Below, piece after piece: positions 7,489 to 14,742 of a stretch of DNA of 14,742 bases; position 1 is the first letter of the stretch; each line of letters starts with the position of its first letter. Both the position numbers and the translations under genes were made by a program. Origin of the DNA: Vavraia culicis subsp. floridensis (taxonomy: Eukaryota > Microsporidia > Pleistophoridae); the NCBI RefSeq assembly GCF_000192795.1, contig NW_007360681.1, forward strand, positions 1-14,742, given 5' to 3'. The notes under the pieces were generated by a model. It ran no database searches, had not been told where the DNA came from, and saw only the letters and a program-made list of their open reading frames with translations.

Positions 7489-9117
7489 TCAGAGCTTTTT
7501 ACTTAAGATATATCGCCTTAGAAGGTACGTTGTTGGTCCAAATTTCCACAGTAATCGGCTCAAGTCATTGTAAAAGGCACCATCAGGCTGCAGCTGTCGC
7601 AGTATACCATCGAAACAAAAAGCTGTTAGGAATAAATGGTTGTATTTGTAGTCGATTTTTACATTATACTTATTAAACAGCCGCACTGCTTTAAATGCAT
7701 ACTCTTTTGTCAATGCGTATTTTTCGTTCATATTTTCGCATTCTTTTATATTATAAACTTGCTCAAAATAATGACTGATTAATTCGTTGATCTCCACCCG
7801 GAACTCCTTTTTATCGACACCTTTGTTGCAGGCTAATCTTTCAACCAACAAATCTCCCACCACCAATCCATTTCTCTCAATGAACAACGAACAAAATAAA
7901 TCAACAAAGTTTGTGTATTCAACATCCGATAGGAGCTTGGTAAGTCCTAAATCGTATATTATAAGCTTATTTGATTTGGAAATAGCTACATTGCCTGGAT
8001 GAAGATCCGTATGGATAAATCTGTTGTAAAAAAGCGATTTTACAAAAAATGACAGCGCCGTGGTTGCTAAGGAAAATTTTTCTTGCTGTAATGGGCCAGA
8101 AACGGCATTGTTACCTCCAGACAAGCTGATCTTAGACAACTTGTCGGACAAGTTTTTCACACTCCGTTGAAACACACCAGCGGTTCTGATACAATAGTTT
8201 TTTTCAGCTTCATTTTGAGTACTCAAAAAATGTGATGTTATTGGATAACCTTCGAGGTATTCCATAATTAACACGTTTTTGGTTGCCGTAATCGGCTCAG
8301 CTACAAGAACATTCTCATCATAGTGAATTAAATGTCTCATGACTTTCATATTGCGCTCCTCTTCAGTAAGATCGATTTGTTTAAAAATTTCATTTTGGAA
8401 GTGCAATGCCTGCTCGTTTACATTTAAACAAGAGAATGCGGGGATTCTACCTATAATACTGGCAATATTTGTAATAATTTGGCAATCTAAGTAAACATCC
8501 CTGATCGTATTTGGATGAATAACTTTAATGGCAAATGTTCGGTTGCCAGACTTCTTGATCCTTGCCATACGCTTCTTTGTGGCCTCAAGCCTAATATCAG
8601 TCGATCCCATACGGGTTGGAACAAAAATCTGAATGAAATTGAGGAAGAATCTCTGAAAAAATGGAGAAAAGTTCCGTGGTTCGTCGTTCAAAATCACTTT
8701 ATACACTTGTGCAACAGACCCAGAGCCAATTGGGCTATGGTTAACGAAATGGAATAGCGATGTATCATACATTTCATCCTCAAGAATTTTTAGCGTATCA
8801 GCAAAGGGGTGCACCGGTGCCTCACTGTGCAAAGTACTCAGTACTTTGCACAAGCCAATGGGCAATAAATCTGATCTCGTGGCAAGCCATTGCCCGATTT
8901 TCATAACAACATAACCGTTGTTCGCGAAGAAGTTGTAAATACTTCTGTAATAAACCATTTTTGGAAGCGGATATGTGAGGATTGGTGGAATAACCGAATA
9001 CGACAATCGGAATAAGCGACAGAGCTGGTCACTTATAGGAAATTTTCGCGGTGGATTATAGCCATACCTGTAATTTGGACAGCTATACAATTCGTGAATG
9101 AAAATAGATGCGAACAT
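7489..9117 (-). CDS. ABC1/ADCK (UbiB) family atypical kinase, ADCK2/Cqd1-like
   Basis: This 542-residue protein is a full-length member of the UbiB/ABC1 atypical kinases, mitochondrial proteins tied to ubiquinone synthesis or distribution. Motifs in order: KIGQ (73-76), the family KxGQ motif; GSGSVAQVY (131-139), the nucleotide loop; AIK (196-198) with the ATP-binding lysine K198; QIDLTEEERNM (248-258), the family's Glu/Asp helix; MEYLEG (285-290), the hinge; HTDLHPGN (369-376), the catalytic loop with D371 and N376; and YDLG (388-391), in the place of DFG with metal-binding D389. GSGSVAQVY instead of the alanine-rich AAAS loop resembles ADCK2 and yeast Cqd1 more than COQ8/ADCK3. The N-terminus (1-60) has few acids, several Arg and Lys, and a hydrophobic stretch near 38-54, so it could target a mitochondrion or mitosome. 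ATG 9115-9117 is supported by a CCC 13 bases upstream. Family call is firm; the ADCK2 subgroup is by motif memory, and a ubiquinone role here is inference. Confidence 0.95.
   Translation of the reverse strand: MFASIFIHELYSCPNYRYGYNPPRKFPISDQLCRLFRLSYSVIPPILTYPLPKMVYYRSIYNFFANNGYVVMKIGQWLATRSDLLPIGLCKVLSTLHSEAPVHPFADTLKILEDEMYDTSLFHFVNHSPIGSGSVAQVYKVILNDEPRNFSPFFQRFFLNFIQIFVPTRMGSTDIRLEATKKRMARIKKSGNRTFAIKVIHPNTIRDVYLDCQIITNIASIIGRIPAFSCLNVNEQALHFQNEIFKQIDLTEEERNMKVMRHLIHYDENVLVAEPITATKNVLIMEYLEGYPITSHFLSTQNEAEKNYCIRTAGVFQRSVKNLSDKLSKISLSGGNNAVSGPLQQEKFSLATTALSFFVKSLFYNRFIHTDLHPGNVAISKSNKLIIYDLGLTKLLSDVEYTNFVDLFCSLFIERNGLVVGDLLVERLACNKGVDKKEFRVEINELISHYFEQVYNIKECENMNEKYALTKEYAFKAVRLFNKYNVKIDYKYNHLFLTAFCFDGILRQLQPDGAFYNDLSRLLWKFGPTTYLLRRYILSKKL
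8826..8852. repeat. 27-base near-perfect palindrome inside the ABC1 kinase gene
   Basis: TGTGCAAAGTACT at 8826-8838 is followed by one base (C 8839) and its exact reverse complement at 8840-8852, giving 13 bp of stem with a 1-base centre. It encodes KVLSTLH of the conserved region after KxGQ, so it is coding sequence first. As DNA it could form a cruciform, and in the mRNA a very tight hairpin would need a larger loop. Confidence 0.8.
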
Positions 9118-9130
9118 CGAAAGTCTTCAA

Positions 9131-9133
9131 GGG
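9131..9133 (-). promoter_or_regulatory. CCC start-proximal signal of the ABC1 kinase gene
   Basis: On the minus strand the sequence reads GCCCTTGAAGACTTTCG and then ATG (9117-9115), so CCC lies 13 bases before the start. This matches the microsporidian start-proximal motif and agrees with the first in-frame ATG. Confidence 0.5.
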
Positions 9134-9792
9134 CTAAGAAGTGTCTGGACGGAAATCGTTCCATTGGTCAGCATTAGCTGTGGTGTATTCAGCTATGAGC
9201 TAATCGTCTGTTTCAAAACGTATTTGTCACATATCACGGTAATACCTATGCCAAGGTATCTGAGTACAAACCTATTTTAACCTCAACATCAACATATCGT
9301 GTTAAAGATCTGACTTAGGCTGCAATATCCCCATGAAGTAGAGCATATACCAATAGTTACTTTATAGTGTCACTCATTCTCCTGCTGAATCTGATTTCAC
9401 ATCTCTTCTACATCGTGTTCACCATTTACGACTATGGTTTAACATTCATTTACTTAGTTTGAACATCACCGTATAAAAATGCGAAAAATCCTGTGCAACC
9501 ATCAATTGTTAGTAGAGATATATCTATGTACAGGAGTAAACGGAAGATAAGAAACACCAATATGCCATCCATTAGTGGTTCTGGAAGTAGCTGGTCTATG
9601 AAAACATTCGTATATTCTTTCATACAAACTTAAATCACATATAACCAGGCATAAGTGCACTATTTTTCTTCTTCTATTACTCGCCGTTTCCTAAGAATCG
9701 CTGATGTGTTGTATCAAACGATAATTATCTTGTTTTTTGTGCATTCCCAAATTCATTGGTGTGTGGTCACTGTGTAGAAATTGAAAGCGAAA

Positions 9793-9813
9793 TCATGCCA
9801 TTTATTGGCATGA
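9793..9813. repeat. Perfect 8-bp hairpin with 5-base loop
   Basis: TCATGCCA (9793-9800), loop TTTAT, TGGCATGA (9806-9813). It lies in a spacer about 225 bases past the stop codon of the minus-strand secreted-protein gene. It could be an RNA stem in that transcript's 3' region or chance; no U-tract follows on either strand. Confidence 0.5.
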
Positions 9814-10019
9814 AACAGACAAAAATCTAGTAGCGTACCAATTTTAATTATAAATCATTCACTAATTAAATGAAACATAAATGTGCAACCTTGACCGATA
9901 TATCGTGAACTACTATGTTGAACCAGCTAATTTGCACAATAAAACCGATCATGGACTATCCATAAGAAGAAATTTACCCCTGCACGTTGCTATCGGTCAC
10001 ATCCAAGGTTAACTCATAA

Positions 10020-10033
10020 TATGATGCATCATA
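10020..10033. repeat. 14-base perfect palindrome just after a stop codon
   Basis: TATGATGCATCATA is self-complementary and begins 5 bases past the TGA of the minus-strand secreted-protein gene. It resembles a dimeric transcription-factor site (ATGATGCATCAT core), but a functional role is not shown by position alone. Confidence 0.5.
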
Positions 10034-10038
10034 AATTC

Positions 10039-11385
10039 TCATGTGCGCATCATTGGAGTACTATGACCCAAGAAATTACCGTAAGAGTTCATAGCATTCG
10101 TCTTTCTTGTATGGTTTGCTTTCGAAATTCCTCGTTCTTTTGGTACAAAGTCATCTCTCAGTATATATGTTTGCCCGAATAATTTGTTATAGCAAGCGTT
10201 ATCATCCAAACCGGTCGGGGTAGTGGTATAACCTCCTTTATCATCACCATGTTGGGGATTCTCAGCCGTATAAGACGAAAACTCTTCAAATTCTTCCCAT
10301 TCTTCTAGCTCTTTCGCGGCACCTCGATCTTCGATCTGACAGCACGATTCTGTATCTGCCTCTGCATTTTCAAGCTCATTTAGTGGCATCCTCAATAATA
10401 TATCAACAATATTCAGACGATCTTTATCACACATTGGTATTGACTGGCTGAATAAATTTTTAACCGATGACTTTAAAAGCACTAACCGATCATCGTCTAA
10501 GTTTTTTGCATCAATAATCAAAATCATCTCACTAGCACAAATGTAAATTGTCGGTTTTTGAGGATCAAAAATGAAAATCAGGTTACTCGGCCCGTTGCAG
10601 TTCGTAGTTACTTTGGCCAATTCACCTTCTTGATTGTTCAGGATAAACGGGTATGTTTGGTGCTTCGTCCTTGTTAAATTATTGTAAGGTTGTGCTAGAA
10701 GACTATTTTTCGAATTTGTATTACAATCAAGCTCATTTGTAGGAATTTTAAGGTAATTCTGATCAGTTCTAGGTTCACAGGATGAACTAATCAACTTACG
10801 GATCACAATTTGAAGCTCCTTTTGCACACCAATAAGCAAAAAATATGTCCCGTGTATCTCAACTTCCTCTTTTCCTGCAATGAAAGTTCCACCAAAGGGG
10901 ATAATTAATTTCATCAGATACCCGAATAAAGTGAGCTTTACACGTTCCAATAGTTCTTTGTTCATGTTCTCAGCTTCTTTGTCGATCACAAATAGACTGG
11001 CCGCATTCATCTTAAATATACAGGTCTGTTGTTCGCTTACACCAGAATTACTCCCCTCATTGACACTTTTTCCTAAGTTTTTATCCAGGTTGGAACAAAA
11101 GAAATGCACTAAATGCGCTATTGAGTCTAATTTTTTTTTCACATCAGTGTTCTGGCGACTATTTAACTGAGCAAGAGTTCTCAACTCATTAAATAATGTA
11201 ATGTGTTGTTCTTCCACACAAACTTCAGATTGATCGCGTTTCTGATATTTTATCCCTACGTTTAAATGGTGATAGTCCAGTTGTTCAGACAATGCGCCGC
11301 CATTTTCATTTGAGCAAATTGTTCTTCTATCATCGTCACGGTTACAATATAAAACGCTAACCACACAAAACAGTACAGGTAGCAT
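10039..11385 (-). CDS. Secreted cysteine-rich orphan protein, 448 residues, unknown function
   Basis: I do not recognise a family. The frame is open from ATG 11442, but I prefer the ATG at 11385-11383. From there the protein starts with a compact signal peptide (MLPVLFCVVSVLYC, then acidic and basic residues), and a CCC lies 18 bases upstream. The longer start would add 19 residues and give an interrupted leader with two hydrophobic parts. With the short start, the mature part has 12 cysteines (24, 56, 97, 122, 203, 221, 263, 283, 319, 348, 349, 398), an even number that would suit disulfides in a secreted protein. Two hydrophobic-alternating regions (about 150-200 and 268-293) suggest folded sheet or helix; neither is a clear membrane anchor. 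An acidic-aromatic patch, ELEEWEEFEEF, lies at 359-369, followed by a polar tail. It ends at TGA 10041-10039. The gene lies tandem with, but 921 bases away from, the ABC1 kinase gene, so it is a separate unit. Export to the spore surface or host is inference. Confidence 0.78.
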   Translation of the reverse strand: MLPVLFCVVSVLYCNRDDDRRTICSNENGGALSEQLDYHHLNVGIKYQKRDQSEVCVEEQHITLFNELRTLAQLNSRQNTDVKKKLDSIAHLVHFFCSNLDKNLGKSVNEGSNSGVSEQQTCIFKMNAASLFVIDKEAENMNKELLERVKLTLFGYLMKLIIPFGGTFIAGKEEVEIHGTYFLLIGVQKELQIVIRKLISSSCEPRTDQNYLKIPTNELDCNTNSKNSLLAQPYNNLTRTKHQTYPFILNNQEGELAKVTTNCNGPSNLIFIFDPQKPTIYICASEMILIIDAKNLDDDRLVLLKSSVKNLFSQSIPMCDKDRLNIVDILLRMPLNELENAEADTESCCQIEDRGAAKELEEWEEFEEFSSYTAENPQHGDDKGGYTTTPTGLDDNACYNKLFGQTYILRDDFVPKERGISKANHTRKTNAMNSYGNFLGHSTPMMRT

Positions 11386-11403
11386 CACAGGTGATTCAAG
11401 ACT

Positions 11404-11406
11404 GGG
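11404..11406 (-). promoter_or_regulatory. CCC upstream of the preferred start of the second secreted protein
   Basis: On the minus strand CCC is followed after 18 bases by ATG 11385. The CCC falls inside the reading frame of the longer possible N-terminus, so it argues for the shorter start. The distance is at the long end for this signal, so the support is moderate. Confidence 0.4.
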
Positions 11407-13445
11407 TGAAATAATAAAATACAGTCGAACAATAAATGTCATCGACTTTTTAGTCAGTAAATGATCGACAACTCTAAAACTCGTATGATAAATTAAAAGG
11501 TCAGAAATTCTCTGTAAATGATATTTTTAACATTAAAATTGCTTTAAACTATTTTTTTGCGCTATCACATCATTCAAAGAGATGCTAAGTAGCAGTGTGC
11601 AACAACAACAACTCTATTTCAGTCCTATTTTAATGCATATGCTCGTAGGAACACCAGTCTAGCATCCAAGCACACGACACAATCGATTAAAGCCTTCAAC
11701 ACGGTGACAAATATGTATTAAACAAATGTCTCTCCATTATGATTAGTGCAAAATGCTTTTCTTTTCTAATTTATGTAAGTTTTACATTAATCGAACATAA
11801 TTCACATATTTTTAGCAATTTTGTTAGACCTGCAACCACAAAATAAAATGTACCACTGCTTTCTTGGCTATTTATCACATGATGATGACTAAAACTACAA
11901 GGAACAGGAGGGAACTATTAAAAACATCAATAGACTGCGTATGATCAAATAGTTTCAGAAACACTTCTCTCTGATCTTAAATAACCCGATTAAATCTCTT
12001 CACATGCTAAATGTTCAACACGTGCTTAGAACAGACATTATTAAGCATTCAACTAAAAACTCCTATTACGGTATTTTTTAATCATGCTGTTACCTTCTTC
12101 ATTCTTGTACTCTCATTTTACATTATTGCTAACTCTGCACTTAGATTTATTAAGAAGGTTGCCCGAGTCGTGATTTGCAAGTGAATTTTTCGATCAGACC
12201 GTCTTGATAGAACTGTCATATTTGATTGCTATTGACATGTGATTATACACGTCATACGCATCATTATCTTGTATCCGATTGTTTAAAGAAAGCGAGTCTT
12301 CTTCCGGTTTCACTATGCTGAGACATGAAAAATTTACAGAATTCTTTTTTTTTAACTACCAAGTACATGTAAAAAACCTCAGCTCTGGGTTGGCACCAGA
12401 TTATGTATTCTTCAAAGCATTTCTTTTATGGCAATATAGGCATGATGACGCGCATACAGAAAGAATGAGCTTCCTCGTGGTGATAAGTTTGTACTCTCTC
12501 TCGTGAAAGAAGATAGGACAGCTAACCCATCTCATAGAATATTCTCAGACCTATTAACAATATATCTCTCAATGTTGCACTAATTGAATACGTTTCCTGT
12601 GTGCATGATGGACATGTTCGCATCAATTTCGGATTCTGATGTGACACTGGCCACGATATACCAATTCATTAACCATGAGTATTACCATGTTGGCCGTTCT
12701 TGTGTATTCCACTCAGCGAACCGTATATCATGGCTTTTTCCGAGAAATAAGGTAGAGTCAACAACCGCAGGAAATCTTACCAAGTATTCATTTTTGGATA
12801 TTGTAAGAGGTGAACCATTTATTTGCTTGAATTTAATGAGCTGTACTTGTACTAATACATCATTTTTATTGTTAAAGTTGTAGTTTTAGATTAGTACATT
12901 TTTCTAAAAATATTTTTCTAAATTGTTCGATAAGGAAATGTTCATACATGGAGAAAAGGAACAAAGGATAGTATTGCTTCGAATTGCGTTTATAGATGAG
13001 CTGTAAGTATTTAAACGAAAATGTTTAACGTAAAATACGGTAAGCTTGACACATTCTTCACTGCCAAAAATAACTAAAATGTCTTATTATTTTATAAATC
13101 CTGTAAATAATTAATTCACTAAACTCGATTTGATACCTCATTTAATTTGCTCTAGTTACAGATCCTTTGACTGGAAATACTCCAATCAGAAACAACTATG
13201 TGATTAGCCTTGCGCATCAGATTTTCATTTAAGTATTGCCTCTAGTCACACTTTTGTTTTCCAGTATGGTAGGTTCATATGTCGCATTTCAAATTGAATT
13301 TGCTAGTGTTATCTACCACGTAATCAATCACGGGAAGTGCATGTTATTGGATATTCGGGTGTTTCCTAACCAATAGTAGTGCTATAATCATTGTTGTAGC
13401 TCTTGTCACACGGACATGCCATTAAAACGATTTTGTTTAGAACCG

Positions 13446-13448
13446 CCC
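13446..13448 (+). promoter_or_regulatory. CCC start-proximal signal of the CDK gene
   Basis: The sequence ACCGCCCTTTC runs straight into the ATG at 13453, placing CCC 4 bases before the start. This is the clearest example in the window of the microsporidian CCC signal, and it fits a very short mRNA leader. Confidence 0.65.
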
Positions 13449-13452
13449 TTTC

Positions 13453-14229
13453 ATGGTCACGTACATACAAAAACGGTTTCTCGGCTCTGGCACCTATTCA
13501 AAAGTATACGAAGCCGTCGACCAGAACAATAATCGGTTCGCATTAAAAAAGATACGTCTATTCGAAGAGGAAGGGACACCCAGTACGGCCTTGCGCGAGA
13601 TATCCATTCTAAAAACCTTACATCATCCAAATATTATCATTTTGGTGGAGGTGGTGCACACGCCCAGTTTTTTAACGCTAGTTTTTGAGTACATGGATTT
13701 TGATCTGAACGCATTTATAACTCACTATGGCTTTTCTATGGATCTCTTCGAACAGGTTGTCAAAGGTGTATCGTATATACATGCTATGAAGGTCGTGCAC
13801 AGAGATTTAAAACCACAAAACATTCTAGTTAACTCAAAAAGACAGGTAAAAATTGCAGATTTTGGTCTTGCGCGTTCACTTGCCGTAACTATTCCGGTTT
13901 TATCGTCTGAGGTTGTCACGCTGTGGTACCGCTCGCCAGAGCTTCTCTCTAACATGCAGGATTACAACTATTTCGTGGATATGTGGAGTGTTGGCTGTAT
14001 ACTCTTTGAAATGCTGACGGGATGCGTGTTATTCAAAGGGAATAGTTCAAATGAGCAGCTGGCCATCATTCACAATGCAGTTGGTCATAGAAAGCGCTTT
14101 TTTGAGTACCTTATTGATGTGTTGGGCACTGGTAACGCATTCTATGTCGAGATTATCATGGGATGCTTAGATATGAATGTGAATCAGAGACTGAGTGCAT
14201 ACGAAATTGAAATAATGTTAGGAATTTAA
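13453..14229 (+). CDS. Compact cyclin-dependent kinase, Pho85/Cdk5-like
   Basis: This 258-residue serine/threonine kinase has all core residues of an active CDK: glycine loop GSGTYSKV (11-18), ATP lysine K32 in ALKK, the cyclin-binding helix PSTALRE (43-49) with E49, HRDLKPQN (116-123) with D118, K120 and N123, and DFG (136-138). The activation segment SSEVVTLWYRSPE (151-163) and the helix DMWSVGC are also present. The activation segment reads LSSEVV as in Pho85, with S151 at the site of the activating threonine of CDK2. PSTALRE lies between PSTAIRE and the Cdk5 PSSALRE. A cyclin partner is therefore expected, in cell-cycle, phosphate or stress control. The protein is about 40 residues shorter than usual CDKs. 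The loss is in the C-lobe after residue 205, where the GTP..W insert region and the stretch leading to the last arginine motif (NQRLSA, about 243-248) are compressed. ATG 13453 is the first Met, with CCC 4 bases upstream. An AATAAA follows 13 bases after the stop. Confidence 0.94.
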   Translation: MVTYIQKRFLGSGTYSKVYEAVDQNNNRFALKKIRLFEEEGTPSTALREISILKTLHHPNIIILVEVVHTPSFLTLVFEYMDFDLNAFITHYGFSMDLFEQVVKGVSYIHAMKVVHRDLKPQNILVNSKRQVKIADFGLARSLAVTIPVLSSEVVTLWYRSPELLSNMQDYNYFVDMWSVGCILFEMLTGCVLFKGNSSNEQLAIIHNAVGHRKRFFEYLIDVLGTGNAFYVEIIMGCLDMNVNQRLSAYEIEIMLGI

Positions 14230-14242
14230 ACCTGAGAATGTA

Positions 14243-14248
14243 AATAAA
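14243..14248 (+). terminator. AATAAA, likely polyadenylation signal of the CDK gene
   Basis: The hexamer starts 14 bases after the last base of the TAA stop at 14227-14229. Such close spacing is usual for compact genomes with short 3' ends. Confidence 0.45.
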
Positions 14249-14380
14249 ATATAATAACCAATCTGTTATTGATATCTACCTGTTGCGCTGATCGATCGTG
14301 AACGAGAACGTTATTTGAAATATTAGGTGTGTAAACAAAAAAGATTTGTTAAAATATAACCACCAGTATAGCTTGAATAA

Positions 14381-14542
14381 ATGTCTTCGTCCTCACTTAC
14401 TCTTCACTATTCGGTCGTTACTTCAATCCAAATTGGACGGGCACTAAGGTTATGGTGTGCTCACATATTGAGTACTCCTCAAACGGTTTACGATATCCCA
14501 CGGTTCAAAAATGCTTATTCTAACATTGATGACATCATTTAA
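14381..14542 (+). CDS. Doubtful short ORF, 53 residues
   Basis: ATG 14381 to TAA 14540-14542 encodes 53 residues beginning MSSSSLTLHYSVV and ending in FKNAYSNIDDII. An AATAAA follows at 14576-14581, 34 bases after the stop. There is no CCC before the ATG, no recognised motif and no clear membrane segment. A frame this short is expected by chance, so this is listed only because the start, stop and polyadenylation hexamer are well placed. Confidence 0.18.
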   Translation: MSSSSLTLHYSVVTSIQIGRALRLWCAHILSTPQTVYDIPRFKNAYSNIDDII

Positions 14543-14742
14543 TTTGTAAATGGTTCAGAAATTTGTCATTCGTCGAATAAATTTTTTTTCCTTTGATTAT
14601 TGTTCTATTTTGCTTACAGCGTTTTCATTTGCTATGCACTTTTGGTAAACCAGCAATCGTATCTTAATGTGTACATGAGCGTTTTATCACAAAAATACTT
14701 TCATGCTTTTCTATGTTTTTTGGTAGATCACCCAATTTTTTT

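Larger units (their letters stand above)
9118..10038. other. Spacer between the two minus-strand genes
   Basis: No supported gene. The open frame at 9098-9280 overlaps the start of the ABC1 gene on the other strand and shows no motif. The spacer holds a perfect 8-bp hairpin (9793-9813) and a 14-base palindrome (10020-10033), both listed separately. It should contain the promoter of the ABC1 kinase gene near 9118-9200 and the 3' end of the second secreted-protein transcript near 9900-10038. Confidence 0.5.
11386..13452. other. Two-kilobase spacer with weak coding-like traces only
   Basis: This is the largest gap in the window. Between 11386 and about 12120 there is AT-rich sequence with stops in all frames. 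From about 12120 to 12890 composition is less extreme. On the plus strand, 12279-12506 and 12584-12883 are open; the first has no ATG at its beginning, and the second contains ATG at 12605, giving 92 residues without a recognised motif. On the minus strand a frame from 12885 downward stays open for 67 codons and then continues with occasional stops. None reaches the standard of a gene. The last part (about 12890-13452) is AT-rich and ends in the CDK promoter. Confidence 0.45.
14230..14742. other. Right-end tail after the CDK gene
   Basis: Apart from the CDK 3' end and the doubtful 53-codon ORF, this is AT-rich spacer with poly-T runs (14582-14590 and the window end). No gene entering from the right edge can be recognised. 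Confidence 0.45.

Noticed and set aside
8515..8757. 80-codon plus-strand frame within the ABC1 gene
   Set aside because: It is antisense to conserved kinase sequence and shows no motif.
11386..11442. 19-residue N-terminal extension of the second secreted protein
   Set aside because: It would put polar and proline residues between two hydrophobic parts and place the CCC signal inside the coding region; the start at 11385 gives a standard signal peptide.
12279..12506. 75-codon plus-strand open frame in the large spacer
   Set aside because: It has no ATG at its beginning, contains a low-complexity Phe run from poly-T, and shows no motif or start signal.
1..14742. tRNA, rRNA, CRISPR or prokaryotic operon features
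   Set aside because: No GTTCRA-type T-loop with a matching cloverleaf, no ribosomal RNA sequence, no spaced repeats and no ribosome-binding-site pattern could be seen.

Overview
The window looks like a gene-sparse, AT-rich piece of a eukaryotic genome, most likely a microsporidian or a close relative. The evidence is indirect but consistent. All protein genes are intronless single ORFs. Three or four of the five intact genes carry a CCC trinucleotide 4 to 18 bases upstream of the preferred ATG, which is the signature known upstream of microsporidian start codons. The cyclin-dependent kinase is shortened in the way microsporidian proteins often are. The membrane channel is the eukaryotic (fungal-type) MscS form that microsporidia keep. 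I see no ribosomal RNA or tRNA, and no sequence that names a genus.

Layout: (1) 179-1501, minus strand: a decayed Helitron Rep/helicase relic with three in-frame stops and a deletion that removed the ATPase core. (2) 1502-2568: unassigned spacer. (3) 2569-3966, plus: a 465-residue secreted orphan protein with a clear signal peptide. (4) 3967-4698: spacer. (5) 4699-6480, plus: an MscS-family mechanosensitive channel. (6) 6481-7488: convergent spacer with one inverted repeat. (7) 7489-9117, minus: an ABC1/ADCK (UbiB) atypical kinase, closest by motif to ADCK2/Cqd1. (8) 9118-10038: spacer with a hairpin and a palindrome. (9) 10039-11385, minus: a second secreted orphan protein, cysteine-rich with an acidic patch. 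(10) 11386-13452: 2 kb spacer with only weak coding-like traces. (11) 13453-14229, plus: a compact Pho85/Cdk5-like cyclin-dependent kinase. (12) 14230-14742: tail with one doubtful short ORF.

The genes do not form an operon or an obvious pathway; they look like independent transcription units. Shared themes are membrane and host interface (MscS channel, two secreted orphans) and kinases (ABC1, CDK). The most notable points are an ADCK2-type kinase in a lineage expected to have lost most ubiquinone-linked metabolism, the two secreted proteins of unrecognised family, and the Helitron fossil, which is visibly more GC-rich than its surroundings. No prokaryotic-style system, CRISPR array or toxin cluster is present.
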